The notes under the pieces were generated by a model that was given only the letters and a program-made list of their open reading frames with translations, was not told where the DNA came from and searched no databases. A stretch of DNA of 64,000 nucleotides. It comes from Lachnospiraceae bacterium. Lineage in GTDB: Bacteria > Bacillota > Clostridia > Lachnospirales > Lachnospiraceae. The stretch covers positions 1 through 64,000 of the forward strand of contig JAFZQH010000029.1 of assembly GCA_017550165.1 (NCBI GenBank), in the 5' to 3' direction. Positions within the stretch are counted from its first letter, which is position 1. Each line of letters starts with the position of its first letter. The translations under genes and the position numbers were made by a program. Shown piece by piece: positions 35,527 to 44,435 of the stretch.

Positions 35527-38486
35527 TTGATTACCTCTTTCACGTACTCAAGAAACTGCTTTGCAGTACCGTAAAGCTGCCTGGTCTGAACTTCATATTC
35601 ATCCTCGGTGCTTTCGCCGGTTATACTCTCACCCTGCATAAACCTGTCTATATTGAGATTCGGTATCTGAGCAAACTGAAGGTCCGGCTGTTTTTCACTG
35701 CTTCCGAATAACCTCTCTGCCAGATGATCTCTGCTTCCCGAAAGCATATCAAGAGCCTCCCTGTTCTCGGCAGCGATCATTCCAGAGATACTGTTTTCCT
35801 TGATTATAAACTCTCCGGCAACCTTACCGCCAAGGCTTCGTCCCAGATCAAATACCACATCAACCTTACCCTTGTCACGTTTGCCACGAACGATCTTTAA
35901 GCTGACTCCTGCCACCTCATCCCCTATCAGAACGGGAATATCATAGTGTTCTTTCCGGGAGAGGCTCATGGTAAGGGCCATCTGTCCCTGCATCAGCCTG
36001 GCATTGGAAACGGAAAGGAGGTTGGCATCTTCGGCATTTATCATGCCTCTCATTACATTCTCGGCCACATCAGCCAGGGTCTCCATAGCCTCTGCCATTT
36101 CTCTGGGAGCTTTAATGCTCTCGCCCAGCTTCTCCAGTATCTGACCCTTAACGGCTTCCATGTTGGGTGCATCAGAGGCCTTGAACATGCGGTCATATCT
36201 GGTACTTCTTCTACCCATAAGGTCTCTGGCAGCCATGATATTATACAGATTAAGGGGAACATCGTTGTCTGTAAGGAGTCTGAGCACATCATCCTCCGCA
36301 TAGCACGCATTCACGAATCTGCTCATCCGGAACTGCTGATATCGAAGCTCCATCTTTTCAGCCTCCCGGGCCTTGTCAGGATTCTCCCTGTAGGCCTCTG
36401 CAACCTGCTCCATAAGCTGGCTTAGAGTCTGATTCATGATGGGTTTATCGGCATCGGCATCTCTCATGTCTGCCGGTGAGATCTCAGCCGTCAGCTTTCT
36501 TGCTGCCATCTGATGGAAGGTCCGCTCTGCCTCCTGCCTGGTCTCTTCTCCCGGATGCTCCTGTGTAAATGCTCTCTCAGCCTGCATGGTAAATGCATTG
36601 ATATTCTCCCGGTCGGCTGTGGGAACGTCGGTCTTGTCATCTATGGTGATGTTCATTCCTGTCTTTTTCCTGCTCCGAACTGCCGTCATAAGGTTCCTGA
36701 TGGTAAGGTCTGCACCCTGCTCCATCAATGCCCCCACTACAGCGCCGTCAGTTTTTTCTATGCTTCGGAGCATCCTGTATATTCCTATATAGGAATCTCT
36801 CTCTTCAGGAGAGATCCCGCCTGTGTTCTGCAGCTTCCACAGGAATTCGCTGTATTTCTCGCTGCCTTCAAAATCATTAGCCTCATTTATGGAAAGGGCT
36901 GTGGTCCTCAATTCCTCCATGGTCATGTTAAGGGGGTTGATACTCTCCTTGATCATGTGAAGGACCGTGGCAGGCTTCAGTGCATCCAGCGTCTCGCTGA
37001 CTGCCATATCCACGTTACGCATATTGACTATGTTGTCCACATTAATGGATACCCGGTTATATGCCAGGACTCTCACTGCCTTGGCATTCTCTGCCGTTAC
37101 ATCAAGCCCGAGATCCTGCAGTATATCCGGGATATTTCTGAAGGCTTTGTTGATGGAATCTCCCATATCCGCTCTGGGCCTTGTCATGAGAGTCTCATAT
37201 TTCTGTGCAAGATGATCCAGAGACCCCTTAAGCTCAGTTCCTCTTTCAACTACCTGGTTTAAAGTCATGTCCAAAGGTTTCCATCCCAGGACATACTCCG
37301 GAACATTCTTTGCCTTCTCGGTCAGATCAAGGGTCTCTGTGATACGATCCAGCTTGTCTTCAGTTACTTCAATGCCTTCAGCCGACATCAGCCTCGAGTA
37401 AAACTCCCTCTCTGTCTGCTCCAGGTCCTCGACCATACGGGAAAGCTTCTCTATATCCGGAGTCTGACCATTATCCATCATGGTCTTCTGGGCCTTGTAT
37501 GTCATTATGACCCGGGCCTCAGCCAATTGACGTTTCGATGTTATATATTTGCAATCCAGGTCATCCCCCAGAATATATCCTTCCATGGCTTTCTTGCCAC
37601 GGTTCATGGATACGGTGGCCGCATCCGTCAGTTCCTCAACTGTAGCGGGGAGTTTGAGATTGTCATAGAATTCCTTGGCATACAGTGTATCAGCCTCAAT
37701 GGGGATACTATTTGCCATAAGCCATCTTGCTGCGGCTTCGGTCTCTTCGTTAACCGGAAGCCCCGCTTCTTCAATAAATCCGTCTGCCTGAGCCCTTACC
37801 TCGTTCCAAAGTTGATCACTTATGGGTGTGGAATCGGTCTCAAGCGATGCATGCTCTGCCTTGTACAGATTCTCGATAGTAGGAAGAACGTCGTTGGAAA
37901 TGAGGTATTTCTTATCCCCATCCGATAAGGGAAGGATCTTCTGGCCCTCTGCAACTGCCTTCATGGCCTCATTGACATTCTCCTCCGTAACGGGAACATC
38001 AACCTCCGCCATCTTGGCTGCTATTCTTCCGGCCATGGGATTAGAGCCGGTGACCTTTGCCACGTCACCCGGATCAAGGGTTTCCCCGTAATTCTGAAAA
38101 TCATCGCTGCCCATTGCCATATAAATCTTGATCTTATCAATGACCGTAACATATCCCTCCGGGCTGGCATTGTCCGGAAGAAAACCGTTATCAGCCGCCT
38201 TGCCGGCATCGCAGGGCGTAACGGTACGTGCTATATAATCCAGATTCTGGTGGGTCATGGCCATCATTTCCGCTTCCGCCACCTGAGATATCTCCTCAAG
38301 AGAGCTTAAGGAGTCGGAATAACTCTTTTCCACATTGGTTCTGGGAAAGCCGTGGGACGGCCTGATGTTTGATGCTTTAGATGCAGATACACTGTCTTTA
38401 GACGCGCTGACATCAGTGGATAACCCGTTATCCACTGTCTGCGCTTTAAGTAAGCTGTCTTTCAAAAGACTTCCGTCGATTCTCAT
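35523..38486 (-). CDS. DUF6240-like large protein
   Basis: A protein of 987 aa without signal peptide or membrane helices. It resembles the DUF6240 proteins I recall from Lachnospiraceae. Short motifs recur along it in the pattern VTEEN followed about ten residues later by a hydrophobic stretch (DVPVTEENVNEAMKAV, GLPVNEETEAAARWLM, GLDVTAENAKAVRVLA, DVPLNLYNIMAARDLM). These suggest tandem helical modules of about 60-100 aa. The C-terminal portion (SLKIVRGKRDKGKVDVVFDL, then GEFIIKENSISGMIAAEN) is reminiscent of the FliK-type C-terminal domain. With the FliS-like gene this hints at a flagellar secretion link, but the function is unknown. Confidence 0.6.
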   Translation of the reverse strand: MRIDGSLLKDSLLKAQTVDNGLSTDVSASKDSVSASKASNIRPSHGFPRTNVEKSYSDSLSSLEEISQVAEAEMMAMTHQNLDYIARTVTPCDAGKAADNGFLPDNASPEGYVTVIDKIKIYMAMGSDDFQNYGETLDPGDVAKVTGSNPMAGRIAAKMAEVDVPVTEENVNEAMKAVAEGQKILPLSDGDKKYLISNDVLPTIENLYKAEHASLETDSTPISDQLWNEVRAQADGFIEEAGLPVNEETEAAARWLMANSIPIEADTLYAKEFYDNLKLPATVEELTDAATVSMNRGKKAMEGYILGDDLDCKYITSKRQLAEARVIMTYKAQKTMMDNGQTPDIEKLSRMVEDLEQTEREFYSRLMSAEGIEVTEDKLDRITETLDLTEKAKNVPEYVLGWKPLDMTLNQVVERGTELKGSLDHLAQKYETLMTRPRADMGDSINKAFRNIPDILQDLGLDVTAENAKAVRVLAYNRVSINVDNIVNMRNVDMAVSETLDALKPATVLHMIKESINPLNMTMEELRTTALSINEANDFEGSEKYSEFLWKLQNTGGISPEERDSYIGIYRMLRSIEKTDGAVVGALMEQGADLTIRNLMTAVRSRKKTGMNITIDDKTDVPTADRENINAFTMQAERAFTQEHPGEETRQEAERTFHQMAARKLTAEISPADMRDADADKPIMNQTLSQLMEQVAEAYRENPDKAREAEKMELRYQQFRMSRFVNACYAEDDVLRLLTDNDVPLNLYNIMAARDLMGRRSTRYDRMFKASDAPNMEAVKGQILEKLGESIKAPREMAEAMETLADVAENVMRGMINAEDANLLSVSNARLMQGQMALTMSLSRKEHYDIPVLIGDEVAGVSLKIVRGKRDKGKVDVVFDLGRSLGGKVAGEFIIKENSISGMIAAENREALDMLSGSRDHLAERLFGSSEKQPDLQFAQIPNLNIDRFMQGESITGESTEDEYEVQTRQLYGTAKQFLEYVKEVIK

Positions 38487-38553
38487 TTAATTCCTCCGAA
38501 ATGTTGATCTTCATTTCTTATTTCGACAGAATGAAACCGAGACTTTATTAACT

Positions 38554-41073
38554 TTATGCAAAATCTTTTTCTTTAAGGACGCCTTCTTTTTTACGTCCCA
38601 TCTTCAGCAGGCCCTTGGTAGCCCTCTTGATGGCATAGTCAACGATATCCATGACCTCTTCCAGAACGGTGTCCTGCTTGGAATACTGCATGAATCCGAT
38701 CCTGTTGTACATGGCAAGGACACCCATCTCGTCTATGGTGAATCCCTGCTCGGCTGCATATGCCTTGCCGAAGCTTATAAGCTCATCGTTGTTGAAAATG
38801 GGTATGCTTATATGATTGGTAAATCTCTCTGCCAGATCAAAACTGCTGCCCAGAAGCCTGCTTAATCCGGCGGGAGCATCTTCCAGGATAACCGTTACAT
38901 TGTATCCGCCGTTTTTCATAACCTCCAGAAGTTCCATGGCCTTTTCCTTATCCATGGATGCAGCCTTCTCTATAACGAGGCAGCCTCCGTTCAATCTTAA
39001 GAATATATCCTCCACTGACTTATTGTTCAGCTTCTCCGATGATATCTTGCCGAACTTACCGCTGTCCTTGAGCCCTATCTGCTGAATGACCTTAACCAGA
39101 CAGGCTGCCAGCTTGGTCTTGCCCATGCCGGGAGCTCCGCTGATAATGATATTGCTCTTGTCCATAAGGCCGCGGGCATGAGCATTCTTCATGTCGCACA
39201 GAGTCTTGCATATCTGATCCTCAACGCCCTTTACATGCATAAAGTATGAGAACTCTTCCCTCTGCTCCGGACTTAATACATATTCTTTGACAGCTAAAGG
39301 CGGACGCTTGGAAGTACCGGATGTATCGGCAGTACCGGATGTATCGGATGTTTCAGAGGTTTCGGATTTACCGAACTCCGGCCTTATGATATTGCCGGTC
39401 TCTTTGGTGGCCGCTTCTTCCTTAACTTCTTCTGTTTTATCTGTTCCCTTATTCTCAGTATCCATGGCTGCCCGGAGCTGCTTCTGCAAACGCTCCTCTT
39501 CTTCCGCAGCCTTCTGTTTTCTCTCTCTCTCTTCTTCCTCAGCCTTCATGGCTGCTTCTGCCGCAGCCTTTCTCTTCATTTCTGCCTCAGCCTTGATACG
39601 ATTACGGGTCTCTTCCTCAGCCCTCTGCATCTCCGCCATCTCAGCCTTGCGGGCTTCCTCCGCCTCACGGATCTTACGTTCACGCTCCTCGATCTCGGCC
39701 TGCTTTCTGGCTTCGATATCAGCCTTCCGCCTATCCGGAGAGGTAATACCGCTCATCATATTGACAACATCCTGCTGCCTCTTTAACTTCTCAAGGTCTT
39801 CAAATCTGAGGCGTCCCTGCTCTTCGTCCTCAAGCCTGCGGCGTCCGGCAGCCTCTGCCTCCTCCTTGGCCTTCTTATTGGCCTCCTGATATATAGGCAT
39901 AACCTCACCCAGTTTGGAAATGATATCCTCGGTCTGGGCAATGGCTCTTGCCTTGTCTTTTTCAAAGCGTCTGGCTTCTTCCGCCTCATAGACCTTGTCC
40001 GCAGCACGCTTCATCATATCCCATTCCGCAAGTACATCTTCAATGGATAGCTGACCCGTGATCTGCTTCTCAACCTGGGGCTGCTCATCAGGAACTATAA
40101 GACTTATCTGGCCGTCATATTCCTCTGCCAGGATACTCTTAAACTCATCGTTAAAAGAAGAATCTTCTTTTTCTTCTTCAGGCTCCTTCTCCGGCTCCTT
40201 TTCATTTATCTTGAGCTCCGGAATACGGCTTGCATTAACAAGATTCTTAACATTATCAAGTGATTTGGTCACGTCCTCATTGCCTGTGGCGTTCATGATC
40301 TGATCCAGGTTCTTGGCCAGTTCCTTCTGAAGATTAATGGTATCGTAGAGCTCCACCTTCACTTCAACGGGCTTGATATCCCGCATCTCTTCTTCTGAGG
40401 GAACCTTGGGCTCATAATCAAGGGCCGTCTTCTTGTGCCGCTTATACTCAGACATCCTCTTAGCCCGCATATATTCATATCTTTCCATCTGGAGGGGAGT
40501 CAGGGGCTGGTGCAGAAGCTTAAGCTCCAACGCCTTCTCCACATACTTGCCCTCACCGAACCAGAGGAATATATCATTGCACTCATCTACGCATTGGGTT
40601 ATAAGGCCTTTCTTGTGATACAGATAGGCCAGTTCATAAGCCCAGTTCTCCATAAACTCCCGGCTCTTGAGGTTCTCAAGAATTGTAATAAGCCGGTCTA
40701 TAGGTGCACCCGACGTCTTCTCCATCTTGTATTGAAGTATAAATTTGTGGGGGTCTGAGGGCGCAAGCTGAACGAACATATTAAAATATTCCTTGGCGTC
40801 CTCAAGATTCTTGAGCTTGATGCTTACATCGCAGAGACGATACACTATCATCCTTCCGATGGGAGACCTCTCGTATGCCATAAGAAGTATCTCACGGCAA
40901 TCCTCATATCTTCCCACACGATCGTATATGTCCGCCACATCACACAGTACGGCAACTCTCTTAACTCTGGCCCATTCGATGGTCTCGGCTATCTTACCTG
41001 CCGCCTGGTAATCCCCTACACTCTTAGCCTTTTCTATCTGCTCCATCTTGGTGCGATATTCATACCTGTCCAC
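38554..41073 (-). CDS. TPR/coiled-coil protein with degenerate AAA+ ATPase domain
   Basis: A modular protein of 839 aa. Residues 1-190 look like TPR repeats (VADIYDRVGRYEDCREILLM and similar). A charged linker follows, then a long Glu/Lys/Arg/Ala coiled coil (about residues 345-545) and a Ser/Thr/Gly tandem-repeat hinge. The C-terminal AAA-like domain has Walker A ISGAPGMGKTKLAACL. The Walker B position reads LVIEKAAS, lacking the usual Asp-Glu pair, so hydrolysis may be weak or absent. The start is GTG at 41073 with GGGG nearby. It lies upstream of the DUF6240/FliS-like genes on the same strand and may act with them. Confidence 0.7.
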   Translation of the reverse strand: MDRYEYRTKMEQIEKAKSVGDYQAAGKIAETIEWARVKRVAVLCDVADIYDRVGRYEDCREILLMAYERSPIGRMIVYRLCDVSIKLKNLEDAKEYFNMFVQLAPSDPHKFILQYKMEKTSGAPIDRLITILENLKSREFMENWAYELAYLYHKKGLITQCVDECNDIFLWFGEGKYVEKALELKLLHQPLTPLQMERYEYMRAKRMSEYKRHKKTALDYEPKVPSEEEMRDIKPVEVKVELYDTINLQKELAKNLDQIMNATGNEDVTKSLDNVKNLVNASRIPELKINEKEPEKEPEEEKEDSSFNDEFKSILAEEYDGQISLIVPDEQPQVEKQITGQLSIEDVLAEWDMMKRAADKVYEAEEARRFEKDKARAIAQTEDIISKLGEVMPIYQEANKKAKEEAEAAGRRRLEDEEQGRLRFEDLEKLKRQQDVVNMMSGITSPDRRKADIEARKQAEIEERERKIREAEEARKAEMAEMQRAEEETRNRIKAEAEMKRKAAAEAAMKAEEEERERKQKAAEEEERLQKQLRAAMDTENKGTDKTEEVKEEAATKETGNIIRPEFGKSETSETSDTSGTADTSGTSKRPPLAVKEYVLSPEQREEFSYFMHVKGVEDQICKTLCDMKNAHARGLMDKSNIIISGAPGMGKTKLAACLVKVIQQIGLKDSGKFGKISSEKLNNKSVEDIFLRLNGGCLVIEKAASMDKEKAMELLEVMKNGGYNVTVILEDAPAGLSRLLGSSFDLAERFTNHISIPIFNNDELISFGKAYAAEQGFTIDEMGVLAMYNRIGFMQYSKQDTVLEEVMDIVDYAIKRATKGLLKMGRKKEGVLKEKDFA

Positions 41074-41161
41074 AATAATATCCCCGTAAATTCCCTTGTA
41101 TCAAAACACGTCCTTGAGAAATATCTCATCCCCGGGACTGCATTTTTGTCACACTATATTA

Positions 41162-41220
41162 TGTATATAATTATAAATAATCAGGTCAAAAAACACAACA
41201 TGATGTTGTCTGATCGACCT
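41162..41220 (-). promoter_or_regulatory. Promoter and palindrome upstream of the TPR/AAA gene
   Basis: On the minus strand TTGACC (41184-41189), 16 bases and TATACA (41162-41167) form a promoter. Just upstream of the -35 is a perfect 7+1+7 palindrome, ACAACATGATGTTGT (41195-41209), and AGGTC/GACCT at 41183-41187 and 41216-41220 form an outer pair overlapping the -35. A regulator binding here could control the AAA/DUF6240/FliS-like genes. Confidence 0.5.
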
Positions 41221-41349
41221 TTATAAGTTTAACATAGCGTAAAATAGATGTCAAACTTACATCTTGCATTATAAAAAATGATGTGCTAAAATCGGCACAA
41301 AGGGGAGACATTTTCAAGATGGTTTTATCCCATCGGATTGGAAAGCAAT

Positions 41350-42600
41350 ATGTCTGACCCTATTATTTTAATACCGGCTCTCAATCCCGGAGAGCAGCTT
41401 ATTACTATTATCACAGAGCTAAAGGAAGCCGGCTTCGACAGGATAGTCCTTGTTGATGACGGCAGCGACAGCAGCTGTGATCTTTTATTTTCCGAAGCAG
41501 AAAAAAAGGGCTGTATCCTCATAGTTCATGAAACCAACCTGGGGAAAGGCGCCGCATTAAAGACCGGCTTACAGGCTGCGGTCAATGTTTTCGGGGACGA
41601 CATCAATGTCATAACTGCAGACTCTGACGGACAGCACAAGACGGAGGATATCCTCAGGATCAGTTATGCCCTGAACTACAATCCCGAAAAGCTTATACTG
41701 GGCGTCCGTGATTTCTCCTCCGAAAATGTTCCATTCAGGAGCCGGTTCGGCAATGTCGTCACTTCAAAGCTTTTCAAGATCACCTCCGGTGTATCATGTC
41801 CGGACACCCAGACGGGACTTCGGGGCATACCTGCATGCCTTATAGACCTGGCCCTGGAGACAGAAGGCACGCGATATGAGTACGAAATGAATTTCCTGAG
41901 CGAGGCTACAAAGAGAACGGGTCTATTCTGCGTTCCCATTGAAACCATATATGAGGACAACAACAGCGTATCCCACTTCAGGCCTGTACAGGACTCCATC
42001 CGTGTTTACGGAAGGTTCTTCAGATTCCTGATCTCCTCCCTTTCCGGATTCGTTGTGGACTATGCGGCATTTGCCCTTTTAGTCGGCGCTCTGACCGGAT
42101 CCGGGACCGGATCGCAAAGCCAGGCCATAATCTACGCCACGGTCCTGGCAAGGATACTTTCGGGAATAGTCAACTTCCTGATGAATAAAAAATTCGCTTT
42201 TAAAAGTAAGGGAAATACCGCCATGGAAAGCGTTCGGTATCTGACACTGTTCTTTGCCCAGATGGGGACAAGCGCAGCACTGGTGGCGGGCCTTTCGCTA
42301 TTCATTCCCGCCGTCGTCTCTAAGATAATAGTAGATACATCTCTGTTCTTCCTGAGTTTTATAATACAGAAAAGATGGGTGTTCCGATCATCCGATCCGT
42401 CTGTCCTCCCGGGAATACCGTCCGATCCTGCTGATCGCCAGTATGTCAAATATCAGGACAAGTACAACGAATATCACGTCTCCGATGATGGTGTCAAGGG
42501 AGGCCGCAATGTCATAAGCCCCATGAAGGATGACGGGAACAAGGAGAGCCAGTCTCCGGTTGCGGCGAAACAGCTTCCGGTCGTCAAAATAAAGGGCTGA
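41350..42600 (+). CDS. GT2 glycosyltransferase fused to GtrA membrane domain
   Basis: About 416 aa. Residues 1-210 are a dolichyl-phosphate mannose synthase-like GT2 domain (IILIPALNPGEQL, IVLVDDGSDSSCDLLF, NVITADSDGQHK, CPDTQTGLRGIP). Residues 225-355 are four helices of a GtrA domain (LISSLSGFVVDYAAFALLVG, VNFLMNKKFAFKSK, IIQKRWVF). Such fusions transfer sugars to polyprenyl phosphate and help flip them for glycan decoration. ATG at 41350 is preceded by GGAAAG; a TTG at 41338 is possible. The last 65 or so residues are hydrophilic and overlap the opposite-strand PrsW-like gene by 213 bases. Confidence 0.85.
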   Translation: MSDPIILIPALNPGEQLITIITELKEAGFDRIVLVDDGSDSSCDLLFSEAEKKGCILIVHETNLGKGAALKTGLQAAVNVFGDDINVITADSDGQHKTEDILRISYALNYNPEKLILGVRDFSSENVPFRSRFGNVVTSKLFKITSGVSCPDTQTGLRGIPACLIDLALETEGTRYEYEMNFLSEATKRTGLFCVPIETIYEDNNSVSHFRPVQDSIRVYGRFFRFLISSLSGFVVDYAAFALLVGALTGSGTGSQSQAIIYATVLARILSGIVNFLMNKKFAFKSKGNTAMESVRYLTLFFAQMGTSAALVAGLSLFIPAVVSKIIVDTSLFFLSFIIQKRWVFRSSDPSVLPGIPSDPADRQYVKYQDKYNEYHVSDDGVKGGRNVISPMKDDGNKESQSPVAAKQLPVVKIKG

Positions 42601-43080
42601 TTTTGCTGCTCCGTAATAATGGCCCATGAATATGGCAAATATGGCATGAGCGGGCACTGCAGTCAGCATCCTGATGATACCCGTCTCAAATCCGTATTGG
42701 AATACATACATAACGTTCTCAGCCAGCGCAAAGCCCATGCCGGTGCATACCGCATATACTATTCCATCAAACTCGTGGTCAAAGGCGGGATTATCCCAGC
42801 TGCACCTGTCCAGGACAAAGAATTTTCCCAGTTCCTCAAACAAAGCCACCACCAGCACATTCTGAACAACCAGATAAATGATCCCGGACGGATGCATAAA
42901 GTTGAGCAGCAGCCCATCAAGGAAACCTTCCAGTATCCCTATGGGAAATACTGAAATGATGCCGAAAAGGGTAAGAAAGGCCAGCAGAGGAGCCGGTTCC
43001 TTCTCCAGCTTATCCATCTTGTAGACCTTCCATATAAGAAATAGCTCGGGCAGAACAGCTACCCAGAATAAAATGACCAT
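42388..43080 (-). CDS. PrsW-family intramembrane protease-like protein
   Basis: A polytopic membrane protein of 230 aa. It has the PrsW pattern: EELGKF (residues 82-87) with the double Glu, GMGFALAENVMYVF, AVPAHAIFAIFMGHYYG and VILHGAYD, which together supply the Glu and His residues of this glutamic-type peptidase family. PrsW of Bacillus cleaves the anti-sigma factor RsiW, but the target here is unknown. Its last 71 codons, including the final helix, lie antisense to the GT2-GtrA gene. It is downstream of the flavin reductase gene on the same strand. Confidence 0.85.
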   Translation of the reverse strand: MVILFWVAVLPELFLIWKVYKMDKLEKEPAPLLAFLTLFGIISVFPIGILEGFLDGLLLNFMHPSGIIYLVVQNVLVVALFEELGKFFVLDRCSWDNPAFDHEFDGIVYAVCTGMGFALAENVMYVFQYGFETGIIRMLTAVPAHAIFAIFMGHYYGAAKSALYFDDRKLFRRNRRLALLVPVILHGAYDIAASLDTIIGDVIFVVLVLIFDILAISRIGRYSREDRRIG

Positions 43081-43090
43081 AACTATCGCA

Positions 43091-43600
43091 CTACCTTGCC
43101 ATAAGACAGGTTATCTCCCCAATGTACATGGTGTGAAAATCACCATTGGCATACCAGTTTTTCTCGATATCTCCGTCAATAAACTGATCCGGTGTAAGCT
43201 TAGTGGCTGAAAGCTTCTTGCATATGCATACAATGTAGCTCTCATCTATATAAGGTGTCCCATTATAGAACTCGACAGACATCCTTGCATTGGCAATCTT
43301 GTCCTCATCACGTCCCGAAACCTGTCCAAGGTATTTAAGGGCAGAGTGCTGGTTCTTCTCGAAAAAGCCTATGGAAAATGTATCGCATTTATCCAGAAAC
43401 TCCTTGGTATACCGGCTTTCTCTGACAACTATAAAAGCACAGTTTTTTCCCCACATGACTCCGGCTGATCCCCAACCTGCAGTCATGGTATTAACCTTTT
43501 CCTCATCTCCTGCAGTGATCAGAAACCAGTCCTTTCCTATCTTGAGGAAGGGGTTGAATTCTGCGAAATCGATATCTACCGGTTGAAATGCATGCTTCAT
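43091..43600 (-). CDS. Flavin reductase-like domain protein
   Basis: A flavin reductase (FMN-binding split barrel) family protein of about 169 aa. NTMTAGWGSAGVMWGKNCAFIVV is the FMN-binding part, and RYTKEFLDKCDTFSIGFF and DEDKIANARMSVEF are typical of the clostridial branch. The physiological partner is not evident. ATG at 43600 fits GAGGTG six bases upstream; GTG at 43609 would lack a ribosome site. It lies between the zinc peptidase and PrsW-like genes on the same strand. Confidence 0.85.
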   Translation of the reverse strand: MKHAFQPVDIDFAEFNPFLKIGKDWFLITAGDEEKVNTMTAGWGSAGVMWGKNCAFIVVRESRYTKEFLDKCDTFSIGFFEKNQHSALKYLGQVSGRDEDKIANARMSVEFYNGTPYIDESYIVCICKKLSATKLTPDQFIDGDIEKNWYANGDFHTMYIGEITCLMAR

Positions 43601-43626
43601 GATGGTCACCTCACAAATATATTATT

Positions 43627-44367
43627 CTATTTTCTTCTTCCCCTGGTGAGCACGATCAGTCTCAAAAGCTGAAGAATTGAAGATACAAGGGATGCAACGT
43701 ATGTAAGCGCCGCCGCCCGGAGCACCGTACGAGCTCCGTTATACTCTTCTCTTGTGGCAAACAGACTCTGATCGGATCCCAAGATCTGCAGCGCTCTGTT
43801 GGAGGCGTTGAACTCCACCGGAAGAGTGATGAGCTGGAACAGCACGATAAATGCGAAAAGAAAGACTCCGATATCCGCCAGTCCCATGATCCCGGTTATC
43901 CAGCCGATTATAATGATGGGCCAGTACAGATATGATCCGAATCTGGCTACCGGAACAGCTGCAGACCGGAGATTAAGCGGAGCGTACCCCACCGCATCCT
44001 GAATGGCATGACCGCACTCATGAGCCGCCACTCCTACAGCTGCCACGCTGGGGGTATCATACACTTCAGATGAAAGCCTTAGGACCTTATCCTTGGGATC
44101 GTAATGATCGCTTAGCTTTCCCGACACCCTCTCTATCCTCACATATGAAAGACCTGCCTGACTTAAGATCTTCTCTGCGGCTTGGCGCCCCGTCACCCCG
44201 GTCATGGTCCTCATCTGGTTATACTTCTTAAAAGCCGAATTAACTCTGGCAGAAGCAAGGAGGCAAATGGCCAATCCTATAAGTATCAGAATATACGTCC
44301 AGTCAAAGAAAAACGCTATCCTGCTGTCCCCCAGGGCACTTCCGTTGCCCATTCCGAACCAATACAT
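43627..44367 (-). CDS. YugP-type membrane zinc metallopeptidase
   Basis: A membrane-bound peptidase of 246 aa resembling YugP of Bacillus. HECGH (116-120) is the HEXXH zinc motif with its catalytic Glu, followed by AIQDAVGYAPLNLRSAAVPVA. ALPVEFNASNRAL-type sequence (LPVEFNASNRALQIL) supplies the third ligand region. Hydrophobic helices lie at about 22-40, 128-190 and 215-240. Substrates are unknown. It is the first gene of a short minus-strand group with the flavin reductase and PrsW-like genes. Confidence 0.88.
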   Translation of the reverse strand: MYWFGMGNGSALGDSRIAFFFDWTYILILIGLAICLLASARVNSAFKKYNQMRTMTGVTGRQAAEKILSQAGLSYVRIERVSGKLSDHYDPKDKVLRLSSEVYDTPSVAAVGVAAHECGHAIQDAVGYAPLNLRSAAVPVARFGSYLYWPIIIIGWITGIMGLADIGVFLFAFIVLFQLITLPVEFNASNRALQILGSDQSLFATREEYNGARTVLRAAALTYVASLVSSILQLLRLIVLTRGRRK

Positions 44368-44435
44368 GTGTCTGTCCTCTTCTTTCTCTGTTATCAGATC
44401 TAATTAAGTGTAGCAAATATCAAAGTCTTATTCAA

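Noticed and set aside
39286..39370. Tandem DNA repeat as an independent element
   Set aside because: The imperfect 18-base repeats encode the Ser/Thr/Gly/Asp hinge of the TPR/AAA protein and stay in frame, so they are a protein linker.
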